Assembly (NCBI GenBank): GCA_037783415.1
Contig: JAZGTN010000048.1
Coordinates: 124,001-188,000 of the forward strand
From: Leptasterias polaris
Taxonomy: Eukaryota > Echinodermata > Asteroidea > Forcipulatida > Asteriidae
Reading direction: 5' to 3'
DNA: 64,000 bases
In this document: positions 34,159 to 44,334 of the stretch, one piece after another
Layout of the letters: the number at the start of each line of letters is the position of its first letter
How positions within the stretch are numbered: position 1 is the stretch's first letter
Notes under the pieces: model-generated
Database searches by the model: none
Told to the model about the DNA's origin: nothing
The model's input: the letters and a program-made list of their open reading frames with translations, nothing else
Made by a program: the position numbers and the translations under genes

Positions 34159-34485
34159 GAGCTAGGCAATATTTATTCTATTCTCAGTGTAACTTTGTTA
34201 TTGTGTGTCCCCGGAGGAAATATATTTTATACTAATTTCTGCAACTGAAATGAAATGTTTACTCTTAATTGCAATTGTTTGTACTTTTTTTGTAATTTGA
34301 CAGCAGTCGTGGGTGCTCCACTACAGAAGGCCTTGTCCTTCTCTCGGATGACACCCCCATTCATACACATGTGTTCTGTATATGTTCAAATGTTGATCTA
34401 ATCTGGTGTAGTCTATCAGCTTGTGTATTATTTATTGTTATTATTTGTTGTATGAATGGAAATAAAAACAAACAAACAAACAAAC
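34159..34485 (+). other. LINE 3' untranslated region and (AAAC)n tail
   Basis: This non-coding tail follows ORF2 and is moderately AT-rich. It ends in 'ggaaataaaaac' and five AAAC units at 34466-34485. Short tandem tails in place of poly(A) are typical of CR1/L2-like LINEs and mark the 3' junction of the insertion. Confidence 0.7.
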
Positions 34486-34489
34486 ATGC

Positions 34490-35240
34490 AAGTCGCAGGC
34501 ACAAGTCACAATCAAAGATGGATGGGATGGACGTAATTTTGATGTTGCAGGTCGTTGATGTCTGATGTTCATGTAACCACAGTTGCCAAGAGAGAATTTT
34601 GGCTTCATGGTAGTTATTCTGTTTGAGAAACAACAGTCTGTTGAAGGGGGAAAGGCATCATCTACACAGGAAAGACGTGGATAGTAGTAGCTTCATTGAC
34701 TTTGCAACACAACGATTTCGTCACGGGAAGTCTGAACCATTAATAACAGGTCTAGCAAAACCAATCGGCTCTTTTCAGAGCCAACACTGCTTCTAAGAAG
34801 AGATTATAAAATAGTCTGCTCGCAAAAATTGTGTGTTCGTTTTTCACCACCTGACTGTACACAAACTCTTCAGTTGTTTTATGCAAGGTGATTATTAGGT
34901 TGTGATCACCATAGATTAATCGGAAATTGTACTGTCCAGTCCAATTCAATGTATATGGCTGTTTTTTAATAATTTGTATGGTGCTCAACTACCGAGTAAA
35001 TATAGGACACAACGGTGTAGAGTAATGTTGCAGGGTCAAAATAATGGGTACAGTTTGACACAATAGAGTTGGGTAAGAAATTTGACGCATTGTTGGGAAA
35101 CCGTTTTACACAGAAATTGATTAAATTACGACGCAACCCCTGTTGCGTAGCGTTTTACCCTTCAGACGACCATGTTCCCTTTTTACCACCACAAAGAGTA
35201 AAATTTTACGCAACAATAGGTATTTTTTTCTTAGAGTGTT
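34490..35240 (+). repeat. Dispersed repeat with histone-type 3' stem-loop, copy A
   Basis: It aligns with the reverse complement of 57320-58040 at roughly 75 percent. The best blocks are 'gatggatggg(a/g)tggacgtaat', 'gagagaattttggcttcatggtag', 'agaaacaacagtct', 'ttcattg(a/c)ctttgcaac', 'atttcgtcac', then the stem-loop and downstream purine element, and 'cacaacggtgt' at the far end (about 35011). An open frame of about 25 codons before the stem-loop is shared (FI.FAT..FRH...EP.I), but it is not any core histone I know. This could be the 3' flank of an orphan histone-like gene spread as a repeat. Confidence 0.65.
34767..34803 (+). promoter_or_regulatory. Histone mRNA 3' stem-loop and downstream element, copy A
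   Basis: GGCTCTTTTCAGAGCC (34767-34782) is the exact canonical histone stem-loop: a 6-bp stem and a TTTC loop. Thirteen bases later comes AAGAAGAGA (34795-34803), close to the purine-rich U7-pairing element (CAAGAAAGA type). In histone genes this pair directs cleavage without polyadenylation, through stem-loop-binding protein and U7 snRNP. No histone coding sequence is visible upstream. The conserved flanks CAA before and AACA after the stem also fit. Confidence 0.7.
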
Positions 35241-35689
35241 GGTTGTAAATACCGCTACACAAATCCTTTAGTTCAAGTAAAAGTCAACTCGGACTCAAAC
35301 GTTGCGCATTAGTTTTCATTTGTAATGCATGTTGACATCAGTCTATATAGGTGACATGATTTTCAACATTCATGTACGGCTTTTATACTATGGCGGTAAT
35401 GATAAAATTGCTCAAACACGCTGAGATATCACATTTTGTCGTCGACATGGTATCGTTCAAGCATAGGGAAAGGTCATATCTGAATGGTTCAAAGCATCAT
35501 TTGTAAGGATGAAGACATCTCAAGTGAAAGCATGGTCCTTTCTCTATGGTGAAAGTATCTTTCATTGAATTGTCCAACATATGAAAGTATTCTCTGGTCA
35601 ACAGTTTTTCAGTTTTGAGGTGTGACTAAAACTAATGATGGACAGTCATCGGTCTCTTGTCTAATTGATTTTAACAGGATTAAAAAACG

Positions 35690-35730
35690 CGCAGTTAAGA
35701 TAAGATAAGGTAAGATAAGATAAACACATT
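35690..35730. repeat. (TAAGA)n microsatellite
   Basis: About six tandem TAAGA or TAAGG units (35696-35722) lie just before the left end of the piggyBac element. A simple repeat. Confidence 0.7.
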
Positions 35731-37276
35731 ATTATCCCACATTGAGGCAATTCAACTGGCCTTGATTCAAACAGCGCACAAAAAAACACATAACCCTTTC
35801 AGTACCAACACATATTGGCTACTTATGCCATGGTGACCAGAGACATTTCCTTGACATGGCTACCTGGTGACCAAAACTATTTAAGGAAAATTTCAGGTTA
35901 CAGCGCCCTCACAAGGCAGATTGGGGTTAGCCTAGGTCCTAGTCACATAATGCAAGTTGAGCAAGCAATTAAATTACTGTTTCCTTTGGCATATTGCCTT
36001 GGACTAAATCATTGCCTTAAACATATATTTGAGGTATGGTATTATGACCACTAAATACACAATTGAGTAGTTTAAATGTTTAAGCTAAACATTTGTCAAG
36101 TAGCTGTTCATACCAATCTGCATGAGACATATTTTTGAAACGTTAAATAAACATAAGGTTTTAAGATATTACTTTTCAAACAGCATCCTCCCCCCCCCCC
36201 CAAACCCGCCCAAAAATAAAAAAATGTTGGTTGAGCCTCACCGATACTGGGAGTTGGTGACTATACCCATGTTGATCAATAGGTTAAGGCTGCCATTTAG
36301 ATTGTTGGCAAATTATGATTCCTCCAAAAAACAAAAGGTGTTAAGAATTTTTTTAGGAAGCAACCCCCCCAAAAAAAAAACGCTCCTAGGAAAAGACATG
36401 AAATATAAACAAGAGAGTCTGGATTACGCACAATATGACTTAGAAATAAATGACTGGTAACATCAAAAGTTTAATTTTTTTCTACATTTAATGACAAAGA
36501 AGGAACTGACATAAAAGAACATTAAATATTGCCCATTTATAAATGGCCGCCAATAAATTAGGTTTTGGTCCGTATCTCCGTCTATGAGCCTCACATACAA
36601 AAATTATAATTGCCATGGTGGTTCAGTCACTTTTAAAAGGCGGCCATTTTGATTATTATAACATTAAAAATAAACAAGAGAAGTTTGATTAAGCACAATA
36701 TGAACGTTACTCGAACAAAATAACTCATAAAATATATGTTTTACCTATCATTCACCAATATGTAAAGAAGAAACAAACATAAAATATTTCAAAAGTGCTA
36801 TACTTGTATTTTCTAAGTACCATCCTCCCCCCCCCCCCCGCCTCAATGTTGGAAACTTGAATGTATTAAGGATCCAGGAACCCAACAAGACACACAATTA
36901 AATAATTGCATCAGTCGGTTAAGGCGGCCATTTTAATAATAAAAATGGCCGCCAAACAATTTTGTTTTGGCCCGTAACATAAAATATTGCCAGGTTTTCA
37001 GGATGCTGGAACCCAATGAGACCAAATAGAAACAATGTGGTACAGTTGCTTAAGTCGGCCATTTTGAGTATTTTAAAATTAGTTTCTGAAACCTGAAATA
37101 AACATGTTTTAATTAATTCCTTTTGAAGCACCCCCCAAACCCGCTCATAGGATTGCACATTCAATAAACAGAAGAGAGGAACTGGACAAAAATTACTCCT
37201 CAAATCAAATTTACACCTATCATGAACCAATATGTAAAGAAGGAACTAACATTACATTTTGCCAAAGTGCTATACT

Positions 37277-37420
37277 TGTTTTTTCTAAGTACCATCTCCC
37301 CCCCATGCTATACTTGTTTTTTCTAAGTACCATCTCCCCCCCCATACTTGTTTTTTCTAAGTACCATCTCCCCCCCATACTTGTTTTTTCTAAGTACCAT
37401 CTCCCCCCCCCCCCCGCCTC
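37277..37420 (-). repeat. Four-fold tandem duplication in piggyBac copy B
   Basis: A unit of 'atacttgttttttctaagta' plus 'ccatctcccccc' occurs four times in succession (about 35 bp each). The C-run grows to 14 in the last unit. It is the same sequence that follows each poly-G run in copy A, so it shows the internal repeats being amplified by slippage. Confidence 0.8.
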
Positions 37421-37592
37421 AATGTTGATTGTTGGCAGGCATGCGATTGTGGGATTCAACATTGTAGCGGGGGGGGGAGTATTCAGAAAGTTTAGAAAAT
37501 TATTCGTTTGGTGTGGCAATTCTCCAATAATGGTATAACCGCTTTACAAAGTTGTTACATAATTAACTTAATAGTTGAATTGGTGACCTAAT

Positions 37593-39327
37593 TTATCGCT
37601 TGGTGTGGAATTTCTCAAAGCATGGTATAACACACATTGGCTTGATACACTGCTTACAAATCGTGCGAGTTTGTTTCCGATTAGAGGTGGAACTGCATAC
37701 AACACAGTCACGTTTCTTCCCGGCAACATTCGGACCTGGAAAGTGCTGAGTTGAAAGGGCGTTTGAAGCACTTGACACTTTACGGGCATGGTGAACTGGG
37801 TTGTTCTCGAAGCTTGAAATAAGTGCCTCTATCACCTTGACCCGAAAATCCAAAGTAGACAAGCTCTTGTTTGTATGGATGCTGTTGTATACGACATTAG
37901 CATTGAGCAAACATATGTCTAGGATTGTAATAAATACACGTTTCCACCATTTGAATGTTTTGTGGGTATGAGTATAGTACGTGCATAATTGTCCTGCCAG
38001 ATCCGTGCCCCCCATGTATTTATTGTAATCCTCGACTATGCACGGTTTTTTGATATGGCGAAATCCTGTTGAAGTTTTCCGGCTCCGAATCTTTTTACTA
38101 GTGACACTGCAATCGCCATAGTTTGAGAGGAGAGTGACACGTTTTGTGTCCTGCCACATAACGCATAGTTGGCCTGCTTTCTGAAAAAATTTGGGATCTG
38201 CACCGCTTTTCATAGGAAATTTCTTGGAGTTTGCTAGGTCGGGTATCCCTAGGGTGGTATAGCGCACAGTTCCACAAGCTCCGAATCCTAGCTCAGACAA
38301 CTTGGAGAACAGAGCCGGGCTAGTAAACCAATTGTCCATGTAGATGCAATGTCCTTTATTTTCGAGTCCCTGCAAAAGGTTCAATACTACGTTGCCTGGT
38401 GCCCCTATTTCGGATGGATGGTTTGTCTCAGGATCACTTACAGAGGACTGTCCTTGTGGGCACCTGGGCTGCGATCCTGTGAACAACTCCCAGGCACATG
38501 TGTACCCTGTGTCGGATTCGTTCAATGAGAAAGATTTCAATCCCCATTTTGCGGCTTTTCTTGGCATGTACTGCTTGAAGCTCACCCGTCCTTTGAATTT
38601 GACCATCGTCTCGTCCGGTGAAAGGCTTCGTCCCGGCTGGTACACCCGGAGGAATGATGGTAGTACAATGTTTAACAGTGGCCGTAATTTAGCAAGTTTG
38701 TCACGGGGAAAGTCGCCCTCGACATCTCTGTTATTGGCGAGGTGAAAAAATCTTAGGATTGCAGTAAATCGGTTACGAGCCATGGTTGCTGAGTACAGGG
38801 GACTTCGTAGAATTTCAGACCTGGACCAATGCATGGAGTAACGAGGCCTTTTGTTGATTCCCATGCAAAGAAGTAGGGCCACGAATGCCATCATTTCAGG
38901 TACATCAGTTGGTCTCCATGCACACTTATTTTCTGCCCCCGCTCCAAATATTTGTTCAGCATAACGATTAGTCTCTAGTACCATCATCTGCCACACTGCT
39001 TCACAAAAGTACAGTTTGAAGATTTGTATGGGGGAGAACGAACTGAAGTCTTCTGTAGCCCCGGTGTTTGCTGTAAATTTAACAGGCGGTCGCCGTGTGT
39101 AACAGTTGGCTTCACGCCATCCACACCTGAAATTCGGCTTTTTTTTTGGTCTTCTTACCCTTCTTAGAACAGGTTAATGTTGCTGTTGATGTCGACGCCC
39201 TCGGCTCTGTATCCTCACTGTCTTCTGACGTCTCCGAGTCCTCAAGTGGCGATTCCTCGTCAGATGACATTTCTGAACCACTGTCTGCGAAAATTTCTTC
39301 CAACATTTTATCATTTTCTTTGGCCAT
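37593..39327 (-). pseudogene. piggyBac transposase, intact except one frameshift near the N-terminus
   Basis: An acidic N-terminal piece (39327 down to 39112, MAKENDKMLEEIFADSGSEM...) precedes a 467-residue open frame (38996 to 37593) that is open further upstream. Between them lies a run of nine T on the plus strand (39139-39147, A on the coding strand). One base too many or too few there explains the shift, so it may be real decay or a homopolymer sequencing error. The DDD catalytic triad is visible: SPDETMVKFKGR (Asp 128 of the long frame), YMDNWFTS (Asp 221) and GGTDLAGQ (Asp 332). The C-terminal cysteine-rich zinc domain (CVVCSS, CKQCIKPMC, CFEKFH) is complete. It excises and inserts at TTAA. 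Confidence 0.9.
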
Positions 39328-39630
39328 GTTGTCAGAATGATCTCTTACTGAAGAATGCGTGGGGGGACGCTTAACGATTGATACCGCTTAAATTTTTAAA
39401 CTTGCGACGCTTCACAGGGCACACGTCACGCGGCCAGCTTGTTACCAAGGGGATGGTCAAAAGGCGATTGAGGGGGCTATTAACATTTTGATAACTTACT
39501 TTTGGTCGATGTGCCACAGAGGCTCATTGGTCACCAAGAGTGCTAATAATTCCGTGCCATACGGGCTCATTGGTCACCAAGTGGAATGTTGTTTTGAGCC
39601 GCTATGGCACGGCGGTACTGAAAGGGTTAA

Positions 39631-40250
39631 ATTAAATACAATAAATAACAGACTGGTGGGTTAAACCGAGAAAAAAAAGTAAACCACCCAAAGTTACATC
39701 AATTTATATTTTTCCAACCTCCCTCCTCTCTCATTTCTCCCCAAAATCACTCTCAAATCTCTCTCCCTCTTTATCCCGTTGTCTTTCATGTTTCTAGCTT
39801 GTGTTCTTCCCTTTTTCGTCTTGTTGTCATTGAAATTGAACATTAATCTTTTGCATTAATTTTTTTTGCCACAATAATTTCAGCAAGTACCGGTACTGAC
39901 TGATACCCGACATTATACATTCAGCACTTTTGTTCAAAGTCCGTTCATTTTAATAAGTAATCATGTTTTTTCTGTTTTGTTTTTGTTTTTGTTTACTGTA
40001 TGTTACTTTCTGCAGAGATTAAAGAGACATACTTTGATTACCAAACGTATGCCTTCCCTTTAAACAGGTTGTTTGTTTGTTTGTTTGTTTGATTGTTTGA
40101 TTGTTTAGGTTCCTTAGCTAAAAAGAAGGTCGTTAGGAAAAACATTAAATAAAATTGATGCCCTTACCAACAACGTTAAAATTTAATGCATAAAACAAGA
40201 TAAGTGGAAAGTGTTTAGCTTCTGACTAAAAAAACCGATCAAAACATATT
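39631..40250. other. Spacer with simple repeats
   Basis: No gene. It contains a pyrimidine-rich stretch (39715-39785) and a (TTTG)n / (TTGA)n microsatellite at about 40066-40108. Confidence 0.5.
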
Positions 40251-40254
40251 GACA

Positions 40255-40345
40255 GACAATAGCTAAGAAGGTAAAGTGCCAACACGTTAGTTCCGAAGCT
40301 GCAGGTTCAAATCCCGCTTTACTCAATTGTTCTTTGCTCCACCCA
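40255..40345 (+). mobile_element. Degenerate tRNA-derived SINE head
   Basis: It shows an A-box-like TAGCTAAGAAGG (40260-40271) and a good B box, GGTTCAAATCC (40304-40314), spaced like a pol III internal promoter, followed by 'cgctttactcaattgttctttgctcca'. It resembles the reverse complement of the element at 44335-44553 ('gctctagtcaatttgtatttattcaaccc'). The stems needed for a tRNA cloverleaf are not intact, so it is a SINE fragment. Confidence 0.5.
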
Positions 40346-40599
40346 ACGAGATCAGATGTATTTAAGACGGGAATATGAATGCAACTCAGTATAAGTTACA
40401 TCAACTATGTCAACTCTGAAATTTTCACGAACATTTTGAGTTGATTCGTGTTGGACTGTATGCCATTATCAAACTCTGCCAATTCACCAGCCTTGAGTCA
40501 TCAAGCAAGTTGAAGGGCATAATTGTAATAATGACAAAAACTGACTTTGATGGCCCGAAGGGACAAAAAAACAATCAACGAAATGTTGGAAGTTGCCTT

Positions 40600-40965
40600 T
40601 TTCTTCCCCCATTTTCCCCGTGGTCTGAGTGGTTCCAAGTGGAACCATGTGGTCGCTGGGTATTGTATTATATCATTGACTTTTCTGGAGCAGTGGCGAT
40701 GCCTCAGAATCAGAATCGAATGGCAACACAAAGTTAATGTTTTAAATAGTCCACCCAATCTTTTGAGAGCCGGCAAAACGCAAATAAGATATATTTGTAC
40801 CCGATGCACAGGATGTGTACTCTCCAGGGAGCTGATATGGTTTAAGGAATAAAATAAATGGCCCAGTGACCGGGGGTTATGAATATGGTGTTTGAAGCGC
40901 TCTGAGGCGCCCTTCGGGTGTGTAAAGCGCAATATAAAAAACGATTATTATTATTATAACAACAA
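40600..40965 (+). mobile_element. 3' tail of an L2/CR1-type LINE or SINE
   Basis: The last 100 bases have the typical '(g)gcgctctgaggcgccc..gtgtgtaaagcgcaatataaa' sequence, followed by (ATT)n at 40947-40962. Many L2- and CR1-like elements and their SINE partners end this way. The upstream part (40600-40850) is probably the rest of the tail. The overlapping open frames on both strands here are not genes. Confidence 0.55.
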
Positions 40966-41138
40966 AAACAGCTTCATAATAACGTGTAACCAACAATCGC
41001 AGCACACCAAGTATTAAGAACAAGTAACGTCATGTTTTCAGACATGTAAAAATGAAAGTGTAGAAGTAGTTTCCTCCAAAACGGCTGATCCTGGTAGTCC
41101 TTGGGAAAGTAATGTAGGGATAAATGAAACCGAAAGTT

Positions 41139-41148
41139 TATATAAAAT
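41139..41148 (+). promoter_or_regulatory. TATA box of the C1q gene
   Basis: TATATAAAAT lies 107 bases before the chosen ATG. An equivalent TTATAAAT is present at 44278-44285 in the duplicate. Conservation between paralogues supports use. Transcription would start near 41168-41175. Confidence 0.55.
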
Positions 41149-41254
41149 AAGACCACCTTTCAGAAATGAGCAAATGTTTAACATTACTTGGTTTGATCAA
41201 CTTTTGATCAATGTAGTAATCAGTTGTTTTTTTCTAATATCTTTTAAACTACAG

Positions 41255-42070
41255 ATGAAGATTACCATAACAGTTGCCCTTGCTATAGCTATCATAAAAG
41301 CTCAGTTCATGGTCACTACAGCTGCAGTTTCACCTGATCCGGAGGTGACGTGTAACTCCTGCTGCCAAGGCCCAGCCGGTATACCTGGAATTCCTGGATC
41401 AAACGGACATCATGGCCAGCAAGGGCAAGTTGGTGCAAGAGGTGATGCAGGCTCTCCTGGTGGGGTAGGTGTACCCGGGGCTAAAGGAGACACAGGGTCA
41501 GATGGACTGGTTGGTGAAACAGGCGCTAAAGGAGATCATGGACTGAAGGGTGAGCAAGGAGTCGGTCAACCAGGGAAACAAGGACCTCATGGTCTGCCTG
41601 GAATGGATGGATTGAAGGGCGAGAGTGGTGAACCTGGTCCAGCTGGACAGACTGGTGAAGCTGGGGAATGTAATACGCGACGGTCCGCCTTCACTGCAGT
41701 GAGGAATACCGGCTTCAACCCGGCATCCTCCTATGATCCTCTGCCCTTTGAAGAGTTATTGTTTTCAGAGGAAGGAACTGATTTCAACTTGAATAATGGC
41801 ACGTTTACCTGTACTGTGCCTGGGACATACGTATTTATGTTCACAGTCCTGAAATCATCAAATCCGTCTTACCTATGGGTTAAGCTGACGAAAAACAGTA
41901 ATACCATTGTTAAAGGGCATGTAAACGCTGCAGGTTCTCATCAAGTGAGCAGCAGTGCGGTTATTCCTCTTCACTATGGAGATCAAGTTCACTTAGCTGT
42001 ATCCGGTCAAGTACAAAGTGACTATAATCATTACACGTATTGTACTGGATTCCTATTGTACGAAATCTAA
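41255..42070 (+). CDS. Secreted collagen-like C1q-domain protein
   Basis: The protein has 271 residues. The ATG at 41255 begins a classic signal peptide (MKITITVALAIAIIKA, about 1-17). The frame is open to an upstream ATG at 41174, but that part is not conserved in the duplicate. The ATG follows directly on 'tatcttttaaactacag', which could be a splice acceptor, so a spliced leader is possible. Residues 33-38 (CNSCCQ) are a Cys cluster, probably for disulfide-linked oligomers. Residues 39-139 hold about 33 Gly-X-Y triplets, with one break (GVG at about 102) like the kink of C1q and collectins. Residues 145-271 form the C1q globular head (FEELLFSEEGTDFN, GTFTCTVPGTYVFMF, GDQVHLAVSG, TGFLLYEI). 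Such proteins bind microbial surfaces in complement-like pathways. Target unknown. Confidence 0.92.
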   Translation: MKITITVALAIAIIKAQFMVTTAAVSPDPEVTCNSCCQGPAGIPGIPGSNGHHGQQGQVGARGDAGSPGGVGVPGAKGDTGSDGLVGETGAKGDHGLKGEQGVGQPGKQGPHGLPGMDGLKGESGEPGPAGQTGEAGECNTRRSAFTAVRNTGFNPASSYDPLPFEELLFSEEGTDFNLNNGTFTCTVPGTYVFMFTVLKSSNPSYLWVKLTKNSNTIVKGHVNAAGSHQVSSSAVIPLHYGDQVHLAVSGQVQSDYNHYTYCTGFLLYEI

Positions 42071-42248
42071 ATGAAACAGAGATAAAAACAAAAACGCTTT
42101 TTTAAACAATACCAGACAACGCTTTAATACAACCAAACTTAAATGAAACTTTAATTTGTGATGTAAATTCCAAAACGGAAATAATAATTAAATTTTAAAA
42201 TCAAATGTTTATCGGGAAAATGGAAAAGTTGTTTAGAAAGAATTGAAT

Positions 42249-42254
42249 AATAAA
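42249..42254 (+). terminator. Candidate polyadenylation signal of the C1q gene
   Basis: AATAAA lies 179 bases after the stop codon, with a T-rich stretch (attcattttttgttt) following. It fits a short 3' untranslated region. An alternative, weaker signal is not excluded. Confidence 0.4.
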
Positions 42255-42283
42255 CTAGAGATTCATTTTTTGTTTACTACAAA

Positions 42284-43660
42284 AACAAGGTGTTCGTGGG
42301 GAGTGATTGAATGAATAGGTAACGTCATTATACCTTATCAATCCAATTCCTGGTTCAGGAGTTATGAACTTTTCAAAAATTTAACAAGAACTTCCGGTTT
42401 GGACCGGAAGTCGAGGTCAAATAGGGTTACATGTTGATTAGTTTATGAAGACCTTTCAGATGATGTATAAATTGAACAAATCCAATGTGTGGTTCAGAAG
42501 TTATGATATTTTGAAATATAAAGTCTCAACTTCCTTCATGACGTAATTAAGTATGTGTTGTCTTGATACTAAGGTTCAACTATCTGGTGAGTTTCAACAT
42601 TCAATTCAATCTCAATCTTGAGTTATTCCGTAGATAAGCTCGAAAGTTGTTTTGGGGGGGAAAAAACCGAAGGTGAACTTCGACCTGGGGTAACGACCCG
42701 GAAGTTAAGGTCGTACAATTTTGGCGTTAACTTTTCAAACGTTACCCCACCCTTGATCTATGCGATGCCCAAGTATGAACATCATAGCTTTCATATTCGT
42801 TGAGATACAGCAAAAAGCAAATGGTCATTTTTCAACTTTAACAATCTTGTAATTCGACACATGATGACGTCATCATGACGTAATGATAACTGTGCCGTTT
42901 TCATATTGAGGTTAAATTATCTGATGAGTTTCAAGGTTCAATTCAGTTTCAATCTTGAGTTATGCTGTAGAGAAGAGTTCTAGGGAAGAAGAAGATGGAG
43001 AAGAAAACAACCAAAAAACTAGCCTTCAGTTTTTGTCATGTGACAAAAACAAGGTGTTCGTGCTGAGTGATTGAATGAATTGGTGACAACATTTAACTCA
43101 TCAATCCAATCACTCTTACAGGTGTTATGAGTTTTGTAAAAATTAAACATCATGTTCCGGTATGAACCGGAAGTCAAGGGCAAATGGGGTTACATTTTGT
43201 GTAGCGCTTGTTGAGATTTTGAAGACCTTTCTAATGATCAATAAATTCTAAAAATCAAATGTATGGCTCGGAAGTTATGATTTTGTTTAAATATAAAGTT
43301 TAAACTTCAGGTTTTGAAAGCCTTATCTGCCGACGTACAGAAAATAAACAACCAATGTCTGCTTATGATTTTTTCAGATACTAAATTATCAAGGTCAAAT
43401 GGGATAAATTTGTGTGTAACGTTTATCGAACTTTTAATTACCTATCCGATGATGTGTGGATTGAAAAAATCAAATAAATGGTTCATGAGTTATGTTACAA
43501 AAATTCAACTTTCTGTTATTGTAATTTAATACCCGATGTGGTTATCATGACGTCATTAAGTTTGTGTCATCTTGATACTGAGGTTGAACAATCTTATGAG
43601 TTTCAATGTTCAATTCAATTTCAATCTTGAGTTATTCCGTAGATAATCCCGAAAACAATG
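42284..43660. repeat. Imperfect tandem repeat of about 730 bp between the C1q genes
   Basis: Two units begin with 'aaaaacaaggtgttcgtg' at about 42282 and 43026. Each continues with 'gagtgattgaatgaat.ggt', 'atcaatccaat', 'accggaagtc(g/a)agg', 'gaagacctttc', 'ataaagt', 'gttgtcttgatact(a/g)aggttcaa' and 'tcaatcttgagttattccgtaga'. Within a unit, the blocks 'ccggaagt.aaggtc' and 'gagtttcaa..ttcaattca' also recur, so there is nested repetition. No open frame of interest. It separates the duplicated genes. Confidence 0.75.
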
Positions 43661-43761
43661 TTTTTAAGGGTTCAAGTTATTTTCAGCTTTTATCGATGAA
43701 ATATTATTAACAATTCAAATTCAAATTTCCAGCTCAATAAATACTAAGGAATCGTCAACAA

Positions 43762-44005
43762 GGGCCCAATTTCATGCCTCTGCTTATCATTAGTAAAAGA
43801 CTCGGCGCTAACGGAAGCAGAGAAAACTGCGCTGACCTCAAGCGTAGTTCACATGTTAGATGGGTTTACGGTGGTGCTCCTGCATACTCAGCGTTACTAG
43901 GCATTGCTTATGCAGCAGCACATACTTTTGCGCTTGCCCTGTATTCGAAAAATGGTGATGGCAAGCGCATAATTCGACGGTAAGCAGAGCAATGAAATTT
44001 GGTTC
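43762..44005. mobile_element. Fold-back MITE (about 245 bp)
   Basis: The left terminus 'gggcccaatttcatgcctctgctta' (43762-43786) is inverted at 'taagcagagcaatgaaattt..' (43981-44005), with about four mismatches over 25 bases. The ORF at 43774-43983 is contained in it and is not a gene. I see no certain target duplication. The terminus looks like a widespread family. Confidence 0.6.
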
Positions 44006-44277
44006 TGGCCTCATCATTTCACACAGGAACTCCAGAGCTGGTGGCCATATCGAGCATTAAATGAGAACAACACAAATAAACATCAGAACAACGGATAACC
44101 AACAATTGCAGCACATCCACTAAAAAAAATGTAATGTCATGTTATCAATATTTTAAGACTGATAGTGTAAAGTAGTTTTCTCCAAAACGGATGGTCCGAG
44201 TAGTCCTAAGGAAAGTAAGGTATATGGATACTTTTATGGAGTTGAGTTTATGTTTATCCGTACAACCGAAAAAATAA

Positions 44278-44285
44278 TTATAAAT
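44278..44285 (+). promoter_or_regulatory. TATA-like box of the C1q duplicate
   Basis: TTATAAAT occupies the place of the TATA box of member 1. The SINE insertion increases its distance to the start codon from about 107 to 348 bases, which would lengthen the leader. Confidence 0.4.
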
Positions 44286-44334
44286 GAGACGGCTTTACTG
44301 AAATTAGCCAATATGTAACAATAATTGAATTGAT

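Larger units (their letters stand above)
29690..34485 (+). mobile_element. LINE retrotransposon with two intact ORFs (CR1-like superfamily)
   Basis: Two complete open frames, ORF1 (30027-30743) and ORF2 (31015-34158), are separated by 271 bases and followed by a 3' untranslated region that ends in an (AAAC)n tail at 34466-34485. The 5' boundary is uncertain, and I could not find a target-site duplication. ORF2 has an APE-type endonuclease and a reverse transcriptase of the CR1/L2/Crack/Daphne type. The absence of stops in over 3 kb means the insertion is young and possibly competent. The element lands next to the histone-stem-loop repeat beginning about 34490. Confidence 0.85.
35794..39626 (-). 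mobile_element. piggyBac-type DNA transposon, copy B (3.83 kb, full length)
   Basis: The termini are CCCTTTCAGTACC (35794-35806) and GGTACTGAAAGGG (39614-39626), a perfect 13-bp inverted pair. The right end abuts TTAA (39627-39630). The left end abuts ATAA (35790-35793), one base away from TTAA, probably a later mutation. The transposase lies on the minus strand at 37593-39327, and 36100-37500 holds the poly-C/G internal repeats also seen in copy A. It includes a four-fold tandem duplication of a 30-bp unit near 37277-37410. This is the most complete mobile DNA element here. Confidence 0.93.
40970..42200 (+). repeat. C1q locus duplication, member 1
   Basis: This segment pairs with 44085-45560. 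Similarity starts about 190 bases before the start codon ('accaacaatcgcagcacacc', 'agtagtttcctccaaaacgg', 'agtccttgggaaagtaa') and runs past the stop ('cagacaacgctttaatacaac'). The duplication thus includes promoter, whole coding region and 3' untranslated region. Confidence 0.8.

Noticed and set aside
34740..34766. A core histone coding end before the stem-loop
   Set aside because: The readings before the stem-loop in both copies match none of the C-termini of H2A, H2B, H3 or H4 known to me.
27290..41254. Splicing of the possible first exon at 27361 directly to the C1q ATG
   Set aside because: A TATA-like box conserved in both C1q paralogues lies just upstream of the ATG, so a distant first exon is not needed.
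43774..43983. 69-codon ORF between the C1q genes
   Set aside because: It lies completely in a fold-back MITE.
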